A DNA stretch of 5,453 bases from an uncultured Eubacteriales bacterium. Lineage in GTDB: Bacteria; Bacillota; Clostridia; UMGS1883. The notes under the pieces are model-generated. The model was not told where the DNA came from, made no database searches, and saw only the letters and a list, made by a program, of their open reading frames with translations. Positions within the stretch are counted from its first letter, which is position 1. The number at the start of each line of letters is the position of its first letter. Both the position numbers and the translations under genes were made by a program. Shown one piece after another: positions 1 to 5,412 of this stretch. Where the stretch lies: the NCBI GenBank assembly GCA_905195005.1, contig CAJJUC010000155.1, forward strand, positions 1-5,453. The letters are read 5' to 3'.

Positions 1-27
1 ATTATTATGGAATCGGGGGTCTGCAAA

Positions 28-879
28 ATGAAATGCATGTTCGATAAATGCTATGACGCGGTGAAGTTTGCCAATGACAGCAAAACGTTCGGAATATACT
101 ATTCGGAAAAGCAGAACCCCGATCTTAATATTCACATTCACGACTGCTGCGAAATTCTGTGCTGCCTGCACGGCGGAAAAAACTTTTTGATTAACGATCG
201 CGTTTACGATGTTTCGGACGGGGATTTGTTCATTATCAACCAGTTTGAAGCGCACAAAATCACCTTTGATCCCGACAAGGTTTTCGCAAGATTCGTTATG
301 CAGGTGCATCCCGAATTTCTGTACGCTTCTTCAACAGAGCAAACCGACCTTTCACACTGCTTTTACAGCCGCGGCTTTGACTGCGCAAACAGAATTTCGC
401 TGACGGATGAGGAGCTGAAACGCCTGTGTTCCCTTTTCATGCGATTGGGCGAGGATTATACCTTCGGCGACGATATAACCAAAAACCTCCTCGCAACGGA
501 GACGCTTGTCTATGTAAACACGCTGTTTATACTGCGGAAATCACAGCCGAGGGTTATCGGCGACAGATCGGTGCAGAAGGCAATTGAATATATAAACAAA
601 AACTATTCCGAGCCGATTTCGCTTGCAGATGTTTCGGCAGAGGCATATGTTTCGGTGAATCAGCTTTGCCGCCTTTTTAACAGATACTGCGGCACAACGG
701 TTTCCAAATATATAACCTCAAAGCGAATAACGGAGGCGAAAAAGCTTCTCTCCTCCGGCAAAAGCGTGACAGACGCCGCGCTGATGTGCGGATTTGACGA
801 TTATGCTAATTTTATACGCGTGTTTAAAAAGCACGTCGGTACAACGCCCGGGAAATACGGAAAACACGGTAATTTGTAA
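28..879 (+). CDS. AraC/XylS-family transcriptional regulator with cupin sensor domain
   Basis: This is a probable DNA-binding transcription factor of 283 residues with the usual AraC layout. The N-terminal part (about residues 25-95) is a cupin-like sensor. It shows H36-x-H38-x3-E42-x6-G49, matching the classic cupin motif 1, and a second-motif histidine at H76 (NQFEAHKI). The C-terminal 100 residues hold two helix-turn-helix units (about 199-220 and 246-269), with the family hallmarks CGF near 254-256 and TPGKY at 273-277. The ATG at 28 is preferred because GGGGGT (15-20) lies 7 bases upstream. An in-frame ATG at 7 would add seven residues, and too little upstream sequence is present to judge it. 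The protein is rich in cysteine (12), four of them packed around the cupin motif (C40, C41, C45, C46). The ligand and target are unknown. The downstream operon has its own promoter, so this gene is probably a separate unit. The family call is secure. Confidence 0.93.
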   Translation: MKCMFDKCYDAVKFANDSKTFGIYYSEKQNPDLNIHIHDCCEILCCLHGGKNFLINDRVYDVSDGDLFIINQFEAHKITFDPDKVFARFVMQVHPEFLYASSTEQTDLSHCFYSRGFDCANRISLTDEELKRLCSLFMRLGEDYTFGDDITKNLLATETLVYVNTLFILRKSQPRVIGDRSVQKAIEYINKNYSEPISLADVSAEAYVSVNQLCRLFNRYCGTTVSKYITSKRITEAKKLLSSGKSVTDAALMCGFDDYANFIRVFKKHVGTTPGKYGKHGNL

Positions 880-898
880 ATTGCCGTGTTTTCTGTAT
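855..898 (+). terminator. Long hairpin over the araC-type gene's stop codon, probable intrinsic terminator
   Basis: The arms 855-875 and 878-898 pair over 21 bp with no mismatch and only two G-U wobbles (859/894 and 870/883). The practical loop is TGTA at 875-878. The stop codon (877-879) lies in this loop, so the ascending arm encodes the last seven residues. The core CACGG/CCGTG is followed by TTTTCTGT, a short U-rich tract, and preceded by AAAA, so the hairpin could act in both directions. The U-tract is weaker than a textbook terminator, but the position just after a gene and before a strong promoter supports the call. Confidence 0.62.
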
Positions 899-935
899 AT
901 AACCCTCTCCGAATAATATTGCGTTAAAAAAAGTA

Positions 936-964
936 TTGACAAATGCAAACAACTATTGTATTAT
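936..964 (+). promoter_or_regulatory. Sigma-A type promoter of the gntR-ABC operon
   Basis: The -35 box is TTGACA (936-941), a perfect consensus. A 17-base spacer follows, then TATTAT (959-964), one base from the consensus -10. An A-rich run (926-932) just upstream could serve as an UP element. Transcription should start near 970-972. The -10 box lies inside the left arm of the inverted repeat, which points to repression by blocking RNA polymerase. Confidence 0.88.
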
Positions 965-993
965 TGTATTAGATGTTTAATACAATAATACAA
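956..993. promoter_or_regulatory. Perfect 16-bp inverted repeat, likely GntR/YtrA-type operator
   Basis: TTGTATTATTGTATTA (956-971) and TAATACAATAATACAA (978-993) are exact reverse complements separated by GATGTT (972-977). Each arm is itself two tandem copies of TTGTATTA, so the site holds four identical half-sites arranged head-head/tail-tail. It covers the -10 box and the predicted start site and lies just before the repressor's ribosome binding site. The expected start site falls near the end of the left arm, so the mRNA would lack most of that arm. The symmetry must therefore act as DNA rather than as an RNA hairpin. The binding protein is inferred to be the adjacent GntR product. Confidence 0.85.
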
Positions 994-1002
994 AGAGGGT
1001 GA
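994..1002 (+). promoter_or_regulatory. Ribosome binding site that fixes the TTG start of the gntR gene
   Basis: AGAGGGTGA lies 4 bases (7 from the GGG core) before TTG at 1007. The nearby ATG at 1012 is out of frame, and no other start in the reading frame precedes the family's conserved N-terminus, so TTG is the start. Confidence 0.8.
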
Positions 1003-1006
1003 GCAT

Positions 1007-1369
1007 TTGAAATGGAGCTTTGACAATGACCGCGCAATTTACGCGCAAATCATTTCACAGATGCGGCTGTTTATTGCCTCGGGAGCGCTGCCGCCCGGCA
1101 GCAAGCTTAAGTCTGTGAGGGAGCTTGCCGCGGAGGCGGGCGTTAATCCGAACACAATGCAGAAAGCGCTGACGGAGCTTGAAAGGCTCGGACTTGTTTA
1201 TGCAAGCAGAACGAGCGGCAGATTTGTTACCGAGGATGACGAAAGCATTGCAGCTGCGCGCAGCGAGCTTGCCGAATCAATGGTCGGCGGACTGCTTGAC
1301 GACATGAAAAAGCTCGGATACAATACAGAGGACGTTATAAAATTTATCGACGGGAGGAAAAGCAAGTGA
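1007..1369 (+). CDS. GntR-family (YtrA subfamily) transcriptional repressor
   Basis: This is a 120-residue cytoplasmic regulator. The winged helix-turn-helix fills residues 9-76: AIYAQIISQM (10-19), then LPPGSKLKSVRELA (28-41), recognition helix NPNTMQKALTELE (47-59) and the wing GLVYASRTSGRFV (62-74). The remaining 45 residues are far too short for the FadR- or UTRA-type ligand domains of other GntR proteins and match the small helical dimerisation tail of the YtrA subfamily. Translation starts at TTG. YtrA members usually repress their own operon, which encodes an ABC transporter, and the gene here is followed directly by an ATPase and a permease. Its stop overlaps the next start as GTGA (1366-1369). 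It probably binds the palindrome at 956-993. The inducer is unknown; in Bacillus the related system responds to cell-wall-active antibiotics, but this is precedent only. Confidence 0.93.
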   Translation: MKWSFDNDRAIYAQIISQMRLFIASGALPPGSKLKSVRELAAEAGVNPNTMQKALTELERLGLVYASRTSGRFVTEDDESIAAARSELAESMVGGLLDDMKKLGYNTEDVIKFIDGRKSK

Positions 1370-2076
1370 GCGAATACATATTGCAATGCGAGGGAATTTG
1401 CAAATCATACGGCGCTAAGGCTGCACTGAAAGACGTCAGCTTTTCACTTGAAGCGGGAAAAATTGTGGGGCTGCTCGGTCCGAACGGAAGCGGAAAAACA
1501 ACGCTGATTAAAATTCTGAATCAGCTGATACAGCCCGGAGGAGGCAGCGCGTTTGTGTGCGGCGAGCCGCTTTCGGACAAATCCAAGGGGGTTATTTCAT
1601 ACCTCCCCGACAGGGTGACGCTTCCTGATAAAATGCGCGTGAGAGAGCTTATAGAGCTCTATGCCGATTTCTATGAGGATTTCAGCGCCGACCGCGCAAA
1701 CGAAATGACGGAGCATCTCGGCGTCGACCAAAACGCGCGGTTTAAAACGCTTTCAAAGGGCACAAAGGAAAAGGTGCAGCTTATTCTTGCAATGAGCCGC
1801 CGCGCACACCTTTATCTGCTTGACGAGCCGATGGGCGGCGTTGACCCGGCAACGCGCGATTATATTCTCGACACAATCATTTCAAATTTCGGTGAGGATT
1901 CAACAATCGTTATTTCAACGCACCTTATTGCCGATGTGGAAAAGGTTCTTGACGAGGCAATTTTTATCCGCGAGGGTGAAATTGTTATGCAGGACAGCGT
2001 TGACAATATACGCAGCGTACACCGGAAAAGCGTTGATGAGCTGTTCAGGGAGGTATTCAGATGTTCGGAAAATTAA
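1366..2076 (+). CDS. ABC transporter ATP-binding protein (BcrA/YtrB-like)
   Basis: This is a 236-residue ATPase expected to sit on the inner face of the membrane and power the permease encoded next. Motifs in order are Walker A GPNGSGKTT (38-46), a signature loop LSKGTKEK (129-136), Walker B LYLLDEP (149-155), D-loop GGVDP (157-161) and switch histidine H186. The Q-loop position reads YLPDR (79-83), with Asp where most ABC proteins have Gln, and the signature is KGT rather than GGQ. Both are features of the exporter group that includes bacitracin-type and YtrB-type ATPases. The GTG start has GGGAGG (1352-1357) 8 bases upstream and overlaps the repressor's stop by 4 bases. The C-terminus overlaps the permease gene by 16 bp. 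The substrate is not evident; antimicrobial peptide or envelope stress export is a guess from the family. Confidence 0.94.
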   Translation: MSEYILQCEGICKSYGAKAALKDVSFSLEAGKIVGLLGPNGSGKTTLIKILNQLIQPGGGSAFVCGEPLSDKSKGVISYLPDRVTLPDKMRVRELIELYADFYEDFSADRANEMTEHLGVDQNARFKTLSKGTKEKVQLILAMSRRAHLYLLDEPMGGVDPATRDYILDTIISNFGEDSTIVISTHLIADVEKVLDEAIFIREGEIVMQDSVDNIRSVHRKSVDELFREVFRCSEN

Positions 2077-2867
2077 TCAAATATGAATTTAAAGCTCTTT
2101 CCTCGGTATTGCTGCCGATATTCGGAGCAATGCTTGTGATGGGCATTCTTGCACCGGTGTTTGTGTCGCTGCCCGACATAACGGGCGGCAGATTCTTCAT
2201 TGCGCAGATTCTCACTGTTATTTATATTGTAATCTATGCGTGCCTGCTTTTCGGCGGCGGACTGATGTGCCTGATAGCAACCGTCATACGCTTCAGAAAA
2301 AATCTGCTCGGTGACGAGGGGTATCTTATGCACACGCTGCCCGTGAAGAAGTGGCAGCTCACCGCCTCGAAGGTAATTGCAGCAGTTTCAATGCAGCTGC
2401 TCGGCGGACTGGCGGCGGCTGTTTCGGGCATAATTTTCATTGCAATGAGCGTTCGCTCGGCATTTAGCGGCATTGTTGAACTGTTCGGACTTATTCACTA
2501 TTATCTCCCCGCTCTCGGAATGTTCGGCGCTCTGACAATAATTGAAGGAATTTTGCTTGTGCTGCTCGCCTTAATCGGGCTGAACCTCATGCTTTATGCC
2601 TCACTCTGCGTCGGGCACAGTGCAGATTCGCACAAAACGCTTCTCTCCGTCGGCGCATTTATCGGTTTTTACATTATTTCACAGATTATCTCAAGCAGCG
2701 TATTCAGGCTTGCGCAGGTACTTTTCGGAGATACGCTTGAATTTAACACGCTCACATTCGCGTCAATGCAGCCGTCTGTAATCACGGCGATTCTCCTGTA
2801 CGCAGGCTATGCGGCGGCTTATTTTGCTATAACCTCATTTTTCATGAAAAGGAAGCTTAACATCTGA
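2061..2867 (+). CDS. ABC-2 type transporter permease
   Basis: This is a 268-residue integral membrane protein with about six hydrophobic segments, near residues 16-37, 46-76, 104-130, 148-178, 193-213 and 240-262. That is the usual count for an ABC-2 exporter permease that works as a homodimer. The cytosolic loop after the second segment contains RFRKNLLGDEGYLMHTLPVK (77-96), which resembles the coupling region seen in clostridial ABC-2 permeases. There is no signal peptide, and the N-terminus MFGKLIKYEFKA is amphipathic, also typical. AGGGAGGT (2047-2054) lies 6 bases before the ATG, inside the ATPase gene, and the two genes overlap by 16 bp. With the ATPase it should form a complete exporter. 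There is no second permease or extracellular solute-binding protein in the operon, which argues against import. Confidence 0.9.
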   Translation: MFGKLIKYEFKALSSVLLPIFGAMLVMGILAPVFVSLPDITGGRFFIAQILTVIYIVIYACLLFGGGLMCLIATVIRFRKNLLGDEGYLMHTLPVKKWQLTASKVIAAVSMQLLGGLAAAVSGIIFIAMSVRSAFSGIVELFGLIHYYLPALGMFGALTIIEGILLVLLALIGLNLMLYASLCVGHSADSHKTLLSVGAFIGFYIISQIISSSVFRLAQVLFGDTLEFNTLTFASMQPSVITAILLYAGYAAAYFAITSFFMKRKLNI

Positions 2868-3412
2868 TGATTAAACTCTCAAGCATTGCAGGCCATTTTA
2901 AAACCATAACGGCGCACCGCCACGCAGTAATCCGCCACTGCTTTTACGCAGGGATTCTGCGCCGCGGACTGCTGCACGATTTATCGAAATATTCTCCTTC
3001 AGAATTTATTCCCGGAGTGCGTTACTACAGCGGCACACGCAGCCCGAACGAGGCGGAACGCGGCGTGTTCGGATACAGCCGCGCATGGCTGCACCACAAG
3101 GGAAGAAACCGCCACCATTTCGAATACTGGACGGATTATGACCCCGTCCGGCGGTGCGTTAAGCCCGTTAAAATGCCGATTGTGTTCGTTGCGGAAATGT
3201 TCTGCGACCGCGTGGCGGCAAGCAAAATTTATCAGGGAAAAAACTACACAGATTCGCATCCGCTTGAATATTTTCAGAGCGGAAAGAAAAATCGGTTCAT
3301 TAACCCCGAAACATCGGATTTGATTGAAAGCTGGCTTACTATGCTCAAGGAAAAAGGCGAAGCGGAAACGCTTCGCCATATCAGGTTATGTGTAAAAAAC
3401 GGGCGGTATTGA
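2867..3412 (+). CDS. DUF5662 family protein, possible HD-type metal-dependent hydrolase
   Basis: This 181-residue soluble protein matches my recall of the DUF5662 family of Firmicutes, especially GLLHDLSKYSPSEF (34-47), YYSGTRSPNEAER (53-65) and AWLHHKGRNRHHFEYW (73-88). It has no signal peptide or membrane segment. Its function is not established. H24, H37-D38, H76/H77, H83/H84 and D114 fall in the order H...HD...H...H...D used by HD-domain phosphohydrolases, and LLHDLSK looks like their core HD motif, so a metal-dependent hydrolase is a reasonable inference. The start codon overlaps the permease stop as TGATG, with AAAAGGAAG (2847-2855) upstream at a long spacing, so translation probably depends on the permease. 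The last 32 bp overlap the convergent feoB gene, and codons 164-170 contain the feo terminator. The family call is fairly sure; the HD link is not. Confidence 0.82.
   Translation: MIKLSSIAGHFKTITAHRHAVIRHCFYAGILRRGLLHDLSKYSPSEFIPGVRYYSGTRSPNEAERGVFGYSRAWLHHKGRNRHHFEYWTDYDPVRRCVKPVKMPIVFVAEMFCDRVAASKIYQGKNYTDSHPLEYFQSGKKNRFINPETSDLIESWLTMLKEKGEAETLRHIRLCVKNGRY
3351..3377 (-). terminator. Intrinsic terminator of the feoAB operon, inside the convergent DUF5662 gene
   Basis: GGCGAAGCG (3356-3364) and CGCTTCGCC (3369-3377) form a perfect 9-bp GC-rich stem with a 4-base loop. Read on the minus strand, the stem begins 3 bases after the feoB stop and is followed by TTTTT (3355-3351). On the plus strand no T-run follows, so the element should stop only feo transcripts. 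Confidence 0.85.
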
Positions 3413-5186
3413 ACACAAGGCAGCAAACAAGCCATGCCGCCGCCGTTTGAATAACCATGGATAAAAATCCGCGGAGTTTTCCGCCGCTTTCACGCCCGAC
3501 GGCACATGCAGACGCAACGCACGGAGAATAGAGCAGGGAGAACAGCAGCATGCAGCAGGCATTCAGCCGCGTGAAGCCGGCTGTGCCGAGCGCGGCGGCG
3601 AATGCCGAAAGGCTGCCGCCCGAATTGAGCGCACCGACCCCGAACAGGATTCCGCAGCTTGAAACGATAACCTCCTTGGCGGCAAGTCCTCCGATAAGCG
3701 CAACCGTTATCTGCCAGAAGCCAAGCCCTGCCGGGCGCATAACGGGAACAAGCGCTTTTCCTATCTGCGCGGCAAAGCTTTTTTCCGCCGCGCACAGTCC
3801 TCCGCGGTTAAAATTGAGCAGCACCCACAGAGCTGCCGACGCAAAAAACACTGTTGTGCCTGCCTTTGTGATATATTCTTTTGCCTTGTACGCAGCGTAT
3901 GAGCCTATGCTCCGCACAGACGGCATTTTATATTCCGGAAGCTCGATAAGCAAATCGGGCTTTTCTTTTTTTGCGCAAAAAAGATTCATCAGCAGTGCGG
4001 CAGCCGCTGCCGCTGCAATTCCGAGGGCATATACCGCGCCGACGGCAGCAGCGGAATACGGTGCGAAAAATATTCTTGAAAATATAAGAAAAACAGGCAA
4101 GCGTGCGCTGCATGGTATAAGCGGCGTTATGAAAACTGTTTTTCGGCGCGCCTGCGGATTTTCAAGCGTTCGCGCAGCCATCACTGCCGGAACGGTGCAG
4201 CCGAAGCCGAGCAGCAGCGGCACGGCCGCCCGTCCGCTGAGCGACAGGCGGCTCATGAACGAATCCGTTATATACGCGGCGCGGCTCATATATCCGCAAT
4301 CCTCCAGAAATCCGAGGCAACTAAACAAAATAAATATGTTTGGCAGAAACGTCAGCACTGCGCCCACCCCCGGAATTATTCCGTCCGTTATCAGCTCCGC
4401 AAGCGCGCGGTTCACCTTCAATACGCCGAGAAGCCTCGCCGCAAGCAATGCAATCCCATCCGCCGACTGCGAGATAATACCTTCGCCGACGCTGCCGACG
4501 GAAAACGTCAGGAAAAACACCGCTGCCATTATGCATAAAAATAACGGCATACCGAAATGCGAATGGACAGCAAAGCGGTCAATCGCATCTGTCAGGCTGT
4601 CGGCTTTCCCCTTGTTTTTTATCACGCGCGAAATGATTTTGTCAGCCTCCGCATACCTGTCCCCGAATGGGGCTGCGATTCGCGCATTTTCGGTTTCCGC
4701 CGTGCGCTCAGCCGCCTTTATCAGCTCGTCAAGCCCTGTTTTTTTCTGCGCGCTTATCGCAACAACCGGCATTGAAAGCATTTCGCCGAGTCTGCGGATA
4801 TCAATTTCAATTCCGCGCTTTCCCGCAATATCAATCATGTTCAGCGCAAGCACGGTTTTTGCGCCGAGCTCACGCAGCTGAAGCGTCAGATAAAGGCTGC
4901 GCGCAAGCGTTGTTGCATCGGCAACGTTAATGAAAACATCTGCTCCGCCCGCTTCGATAAAATCTTTAGCAAGCGTTTCCTCAATAGTATAGCAGTCAAG
5001 GCTGTAAATCCCCGGCAAATCCGTAAGCCTGATCGCTGTGCCGCCGCTTTTAAACGTTCCCTCAGCCTTGTCAACCGTAACGCCGGGGCGGTTTGAAACG
5101 CGCAGTCCAAGCCCGGTATACGCATTAAAAAGCGTTGTCTTTCCGCAGTTCGGGTTGCCGATAAGCCCGATGCTCACGCTTTTCAC
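3381..5186 (-). CDS. feoB: Ferrous iron transport protein B (GTPase-permease)
   Basis: FeoB takes up Fe(II) across the cytoplasmic membrane, using a fused N-terminal G domain. The G motifs are clear: G1 GNPNCGKTT (10-18), G2 threonine T37 in PGVTV, G3 DLPGIYSL (56-63), G4 NMID (116-119) and G5 SAQ (145-147). A helical spacer (about 160-205) leads to the membrane part, starting FGMPLFLCIM at 211-220. Gate-region motifs are LEDCGYMSRAAY (294-305), GFGCTVPAVMAARTLE (327-342) and PCSARLPVF (358-366); a late LLYSPCVA matches the FeoB C-terminal core. At 601 residues it is near the short end of the family and seems complete. The start is GTG, with GGGGAGGG 7 bases upstream. R33 replaces the usual tryptophan of NWPGVTV, and T331 replaces the usual Asn of GCNVP. 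It lies downstream of feoA, and its end overlaps the convergent gene by 32 bp. Confidence 0.96.
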   Translation of the reverse strand: MKSVSIGLIGNPNCGKTTLFNAYTGLGLRVSNRPGVTVDKAEGTFKSGGTAIRLTDLPGIYSLDCYTIEETLAKDFIEAGGADVFINVADATTLARSLYLTLQLRELGAKTVLALNMIDIAGKRGIEIDIRRLGEMLSMPVVAISAQKKTGLDELIKAAERTAETENARIAAPFGDRYAEADKIISRVIKNKGKADSLTDAIDRFAVHSHFGMPLFLCIMAAVFFLTFSVGSVGEGIISQSADGIALLAARLLGVLKVNRALAELITDGIIPGVGAVLTFLPNIFILFSCLGFLEDCGYMSRAAYITDSFMSRLSLSGRAAVPLLLGFGCTVPAVMAARTLENPQARRKTVFITPLIPCSARLPVFLIFSRIFFAPYSAAAVGAVYALGIAAAAAAALLMNLFCAKKEKPDLLIELPEYKMPSVRSIGSYAAYKAKEYITKAGTTVFFASAALWVLLNFNRGGLCAAEKSFAAQIGKALVPVMRPAGLGFWQITVALIGGLAAKEVIVSSCGILFGVGALNSGGSLSAFAAALGTAGFTRLNACCMLLFSLLYSPCVASACAVGRESGGKLRGFLSMVIQTAAAWLVCCLVFNTARFLHIT

Positions 5187-5412
5187 CGGCTATCCCTCCC
5201 CACCTCAATTGCGGCAGATATTCCGCTGCCGACTGCAAGCGTACACCGCGGAATTTTATCACCGCCGTGCCGCTGCGCCTGCGGCTCAAAAGCTCAACCG
5301 GCGCATTGCGCGAAAGACCGAGCGCACGCAGATGCCGCCCGGTCTTTTCATTTGTTTTGATATTTATAACGCGGTACGCTTTGCCGCATTTCGCGGCTTT
5401 AAGCGTCAGCAT
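5125..5412 (-). CDS. feoA: Ferrous iron transport protein A, with apparent one-base deletion near its 3' end
   Basis: FeoA is a small cytoplasmic SH3-like protein that supports FeoB. The first 59 residues fit the family: MLTLKAAKCGKAYRVINI (1-18), HLRALGLSRNAPVELL (27-42) and AVIKFRGVRL (50-59). After RL at 5236-5241 the open frame runs into a sequence unlike FeoA and ends at 5125, inside feoB, giving 95 residues. One base back (-1 frame), the sequence reads AVGSGISAAIEVGRDSR and stops at 5183. This is the expected last strand and would give a normal 76-residue FeoA whose stop overlaps the feoB start as GTGA. The gene is therefore either truly frameshifted or carries a sequencing or assembly error. 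The ATG at 5412 fits the family N-terminus but has no clear ribosome binding site. GTG at 5430 would add six residues and has GGGGGA 11 bases upstream. The frame stays open to the window edge. Confidence 0.85.
   Translation of the reverse strand: MLTLKAAKCGKAYRVINIKTNEKTGRHLRALGLSRNAPVELLSRRRSGTAVIKFRGVRLQSAAEYLPQLRWGGIAGEKREHRAYRQPELRKDNAF
5183..5241 (-). other. Out-of-frame C-terminal tail of feoA and frameshift site
   Basis: From 5236 down to 5183 the -1 frame encodes 17 residues, AVGSGISAAIEVGRDSR, then TGA. This continues the FeoA fold directly after RGVRL. The missing base lies at about 5236-5241, in CGCTTG on the minus strand; an extra C or G there would restore the gene. The TGA overlaps the feoB GTG by 4 bases. 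Confidence 0.75.
5194..5201 (-). promoter_or_regulatory. Ribosome binding site of feoB
   Basis: Read on the minus strand, GGGGAGGG lies 7 bases before the GTG at 5186. It supports that start over later in-frame codons and sits within the original feoA tail, consistent with coupled translation. Confidence 0.8.

Noticed and set aside
956..993. Inverted repeat as a terminator or RNA leader hairpin
   Set aside because: The promoter's -10 box lies inside the left arm, so transcripts would start near the end of that arm and could not form the full hairpin.
2999..3379. A 126-codon open frame on the minus strand opposite the DUF5662 gene
   Set aside because: There is no recognisable motif and no good ribosome binding site, and the plus strand matches a known family across its full length.
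3961..3985. T-run followed by GCGC and an A-run on the plus strand, as a terminator for the ABC operon
   Set aside because: The pairing is almost all A-T and encodes a Lys-rich loop of FeoB; it lacks a GC-rich stem before the T-run.
3550..4881. A 443-codon open frame on the plus strand opposite feoB
   Set aside because: Its translation is a low-complexity Ala/Ser/Pro-rich string with no domain. The minus strand encodes FeoB with all G motifs and membrane motifs, so the long frame is a by-product of codon bias.
4886..5125. A 79-codon minus-strand frame inside feoB
   Set aside because: It overlaps the FeoB G domain in another frame and resembles no family.
5234..5242. Programmed ribosomal frameshifting in feoA
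   Set aside because: The shift site CGCTTG has no slippery heptamer of the X XXY YYZ type and no evident stimulatory structure, so an indel is simpler.
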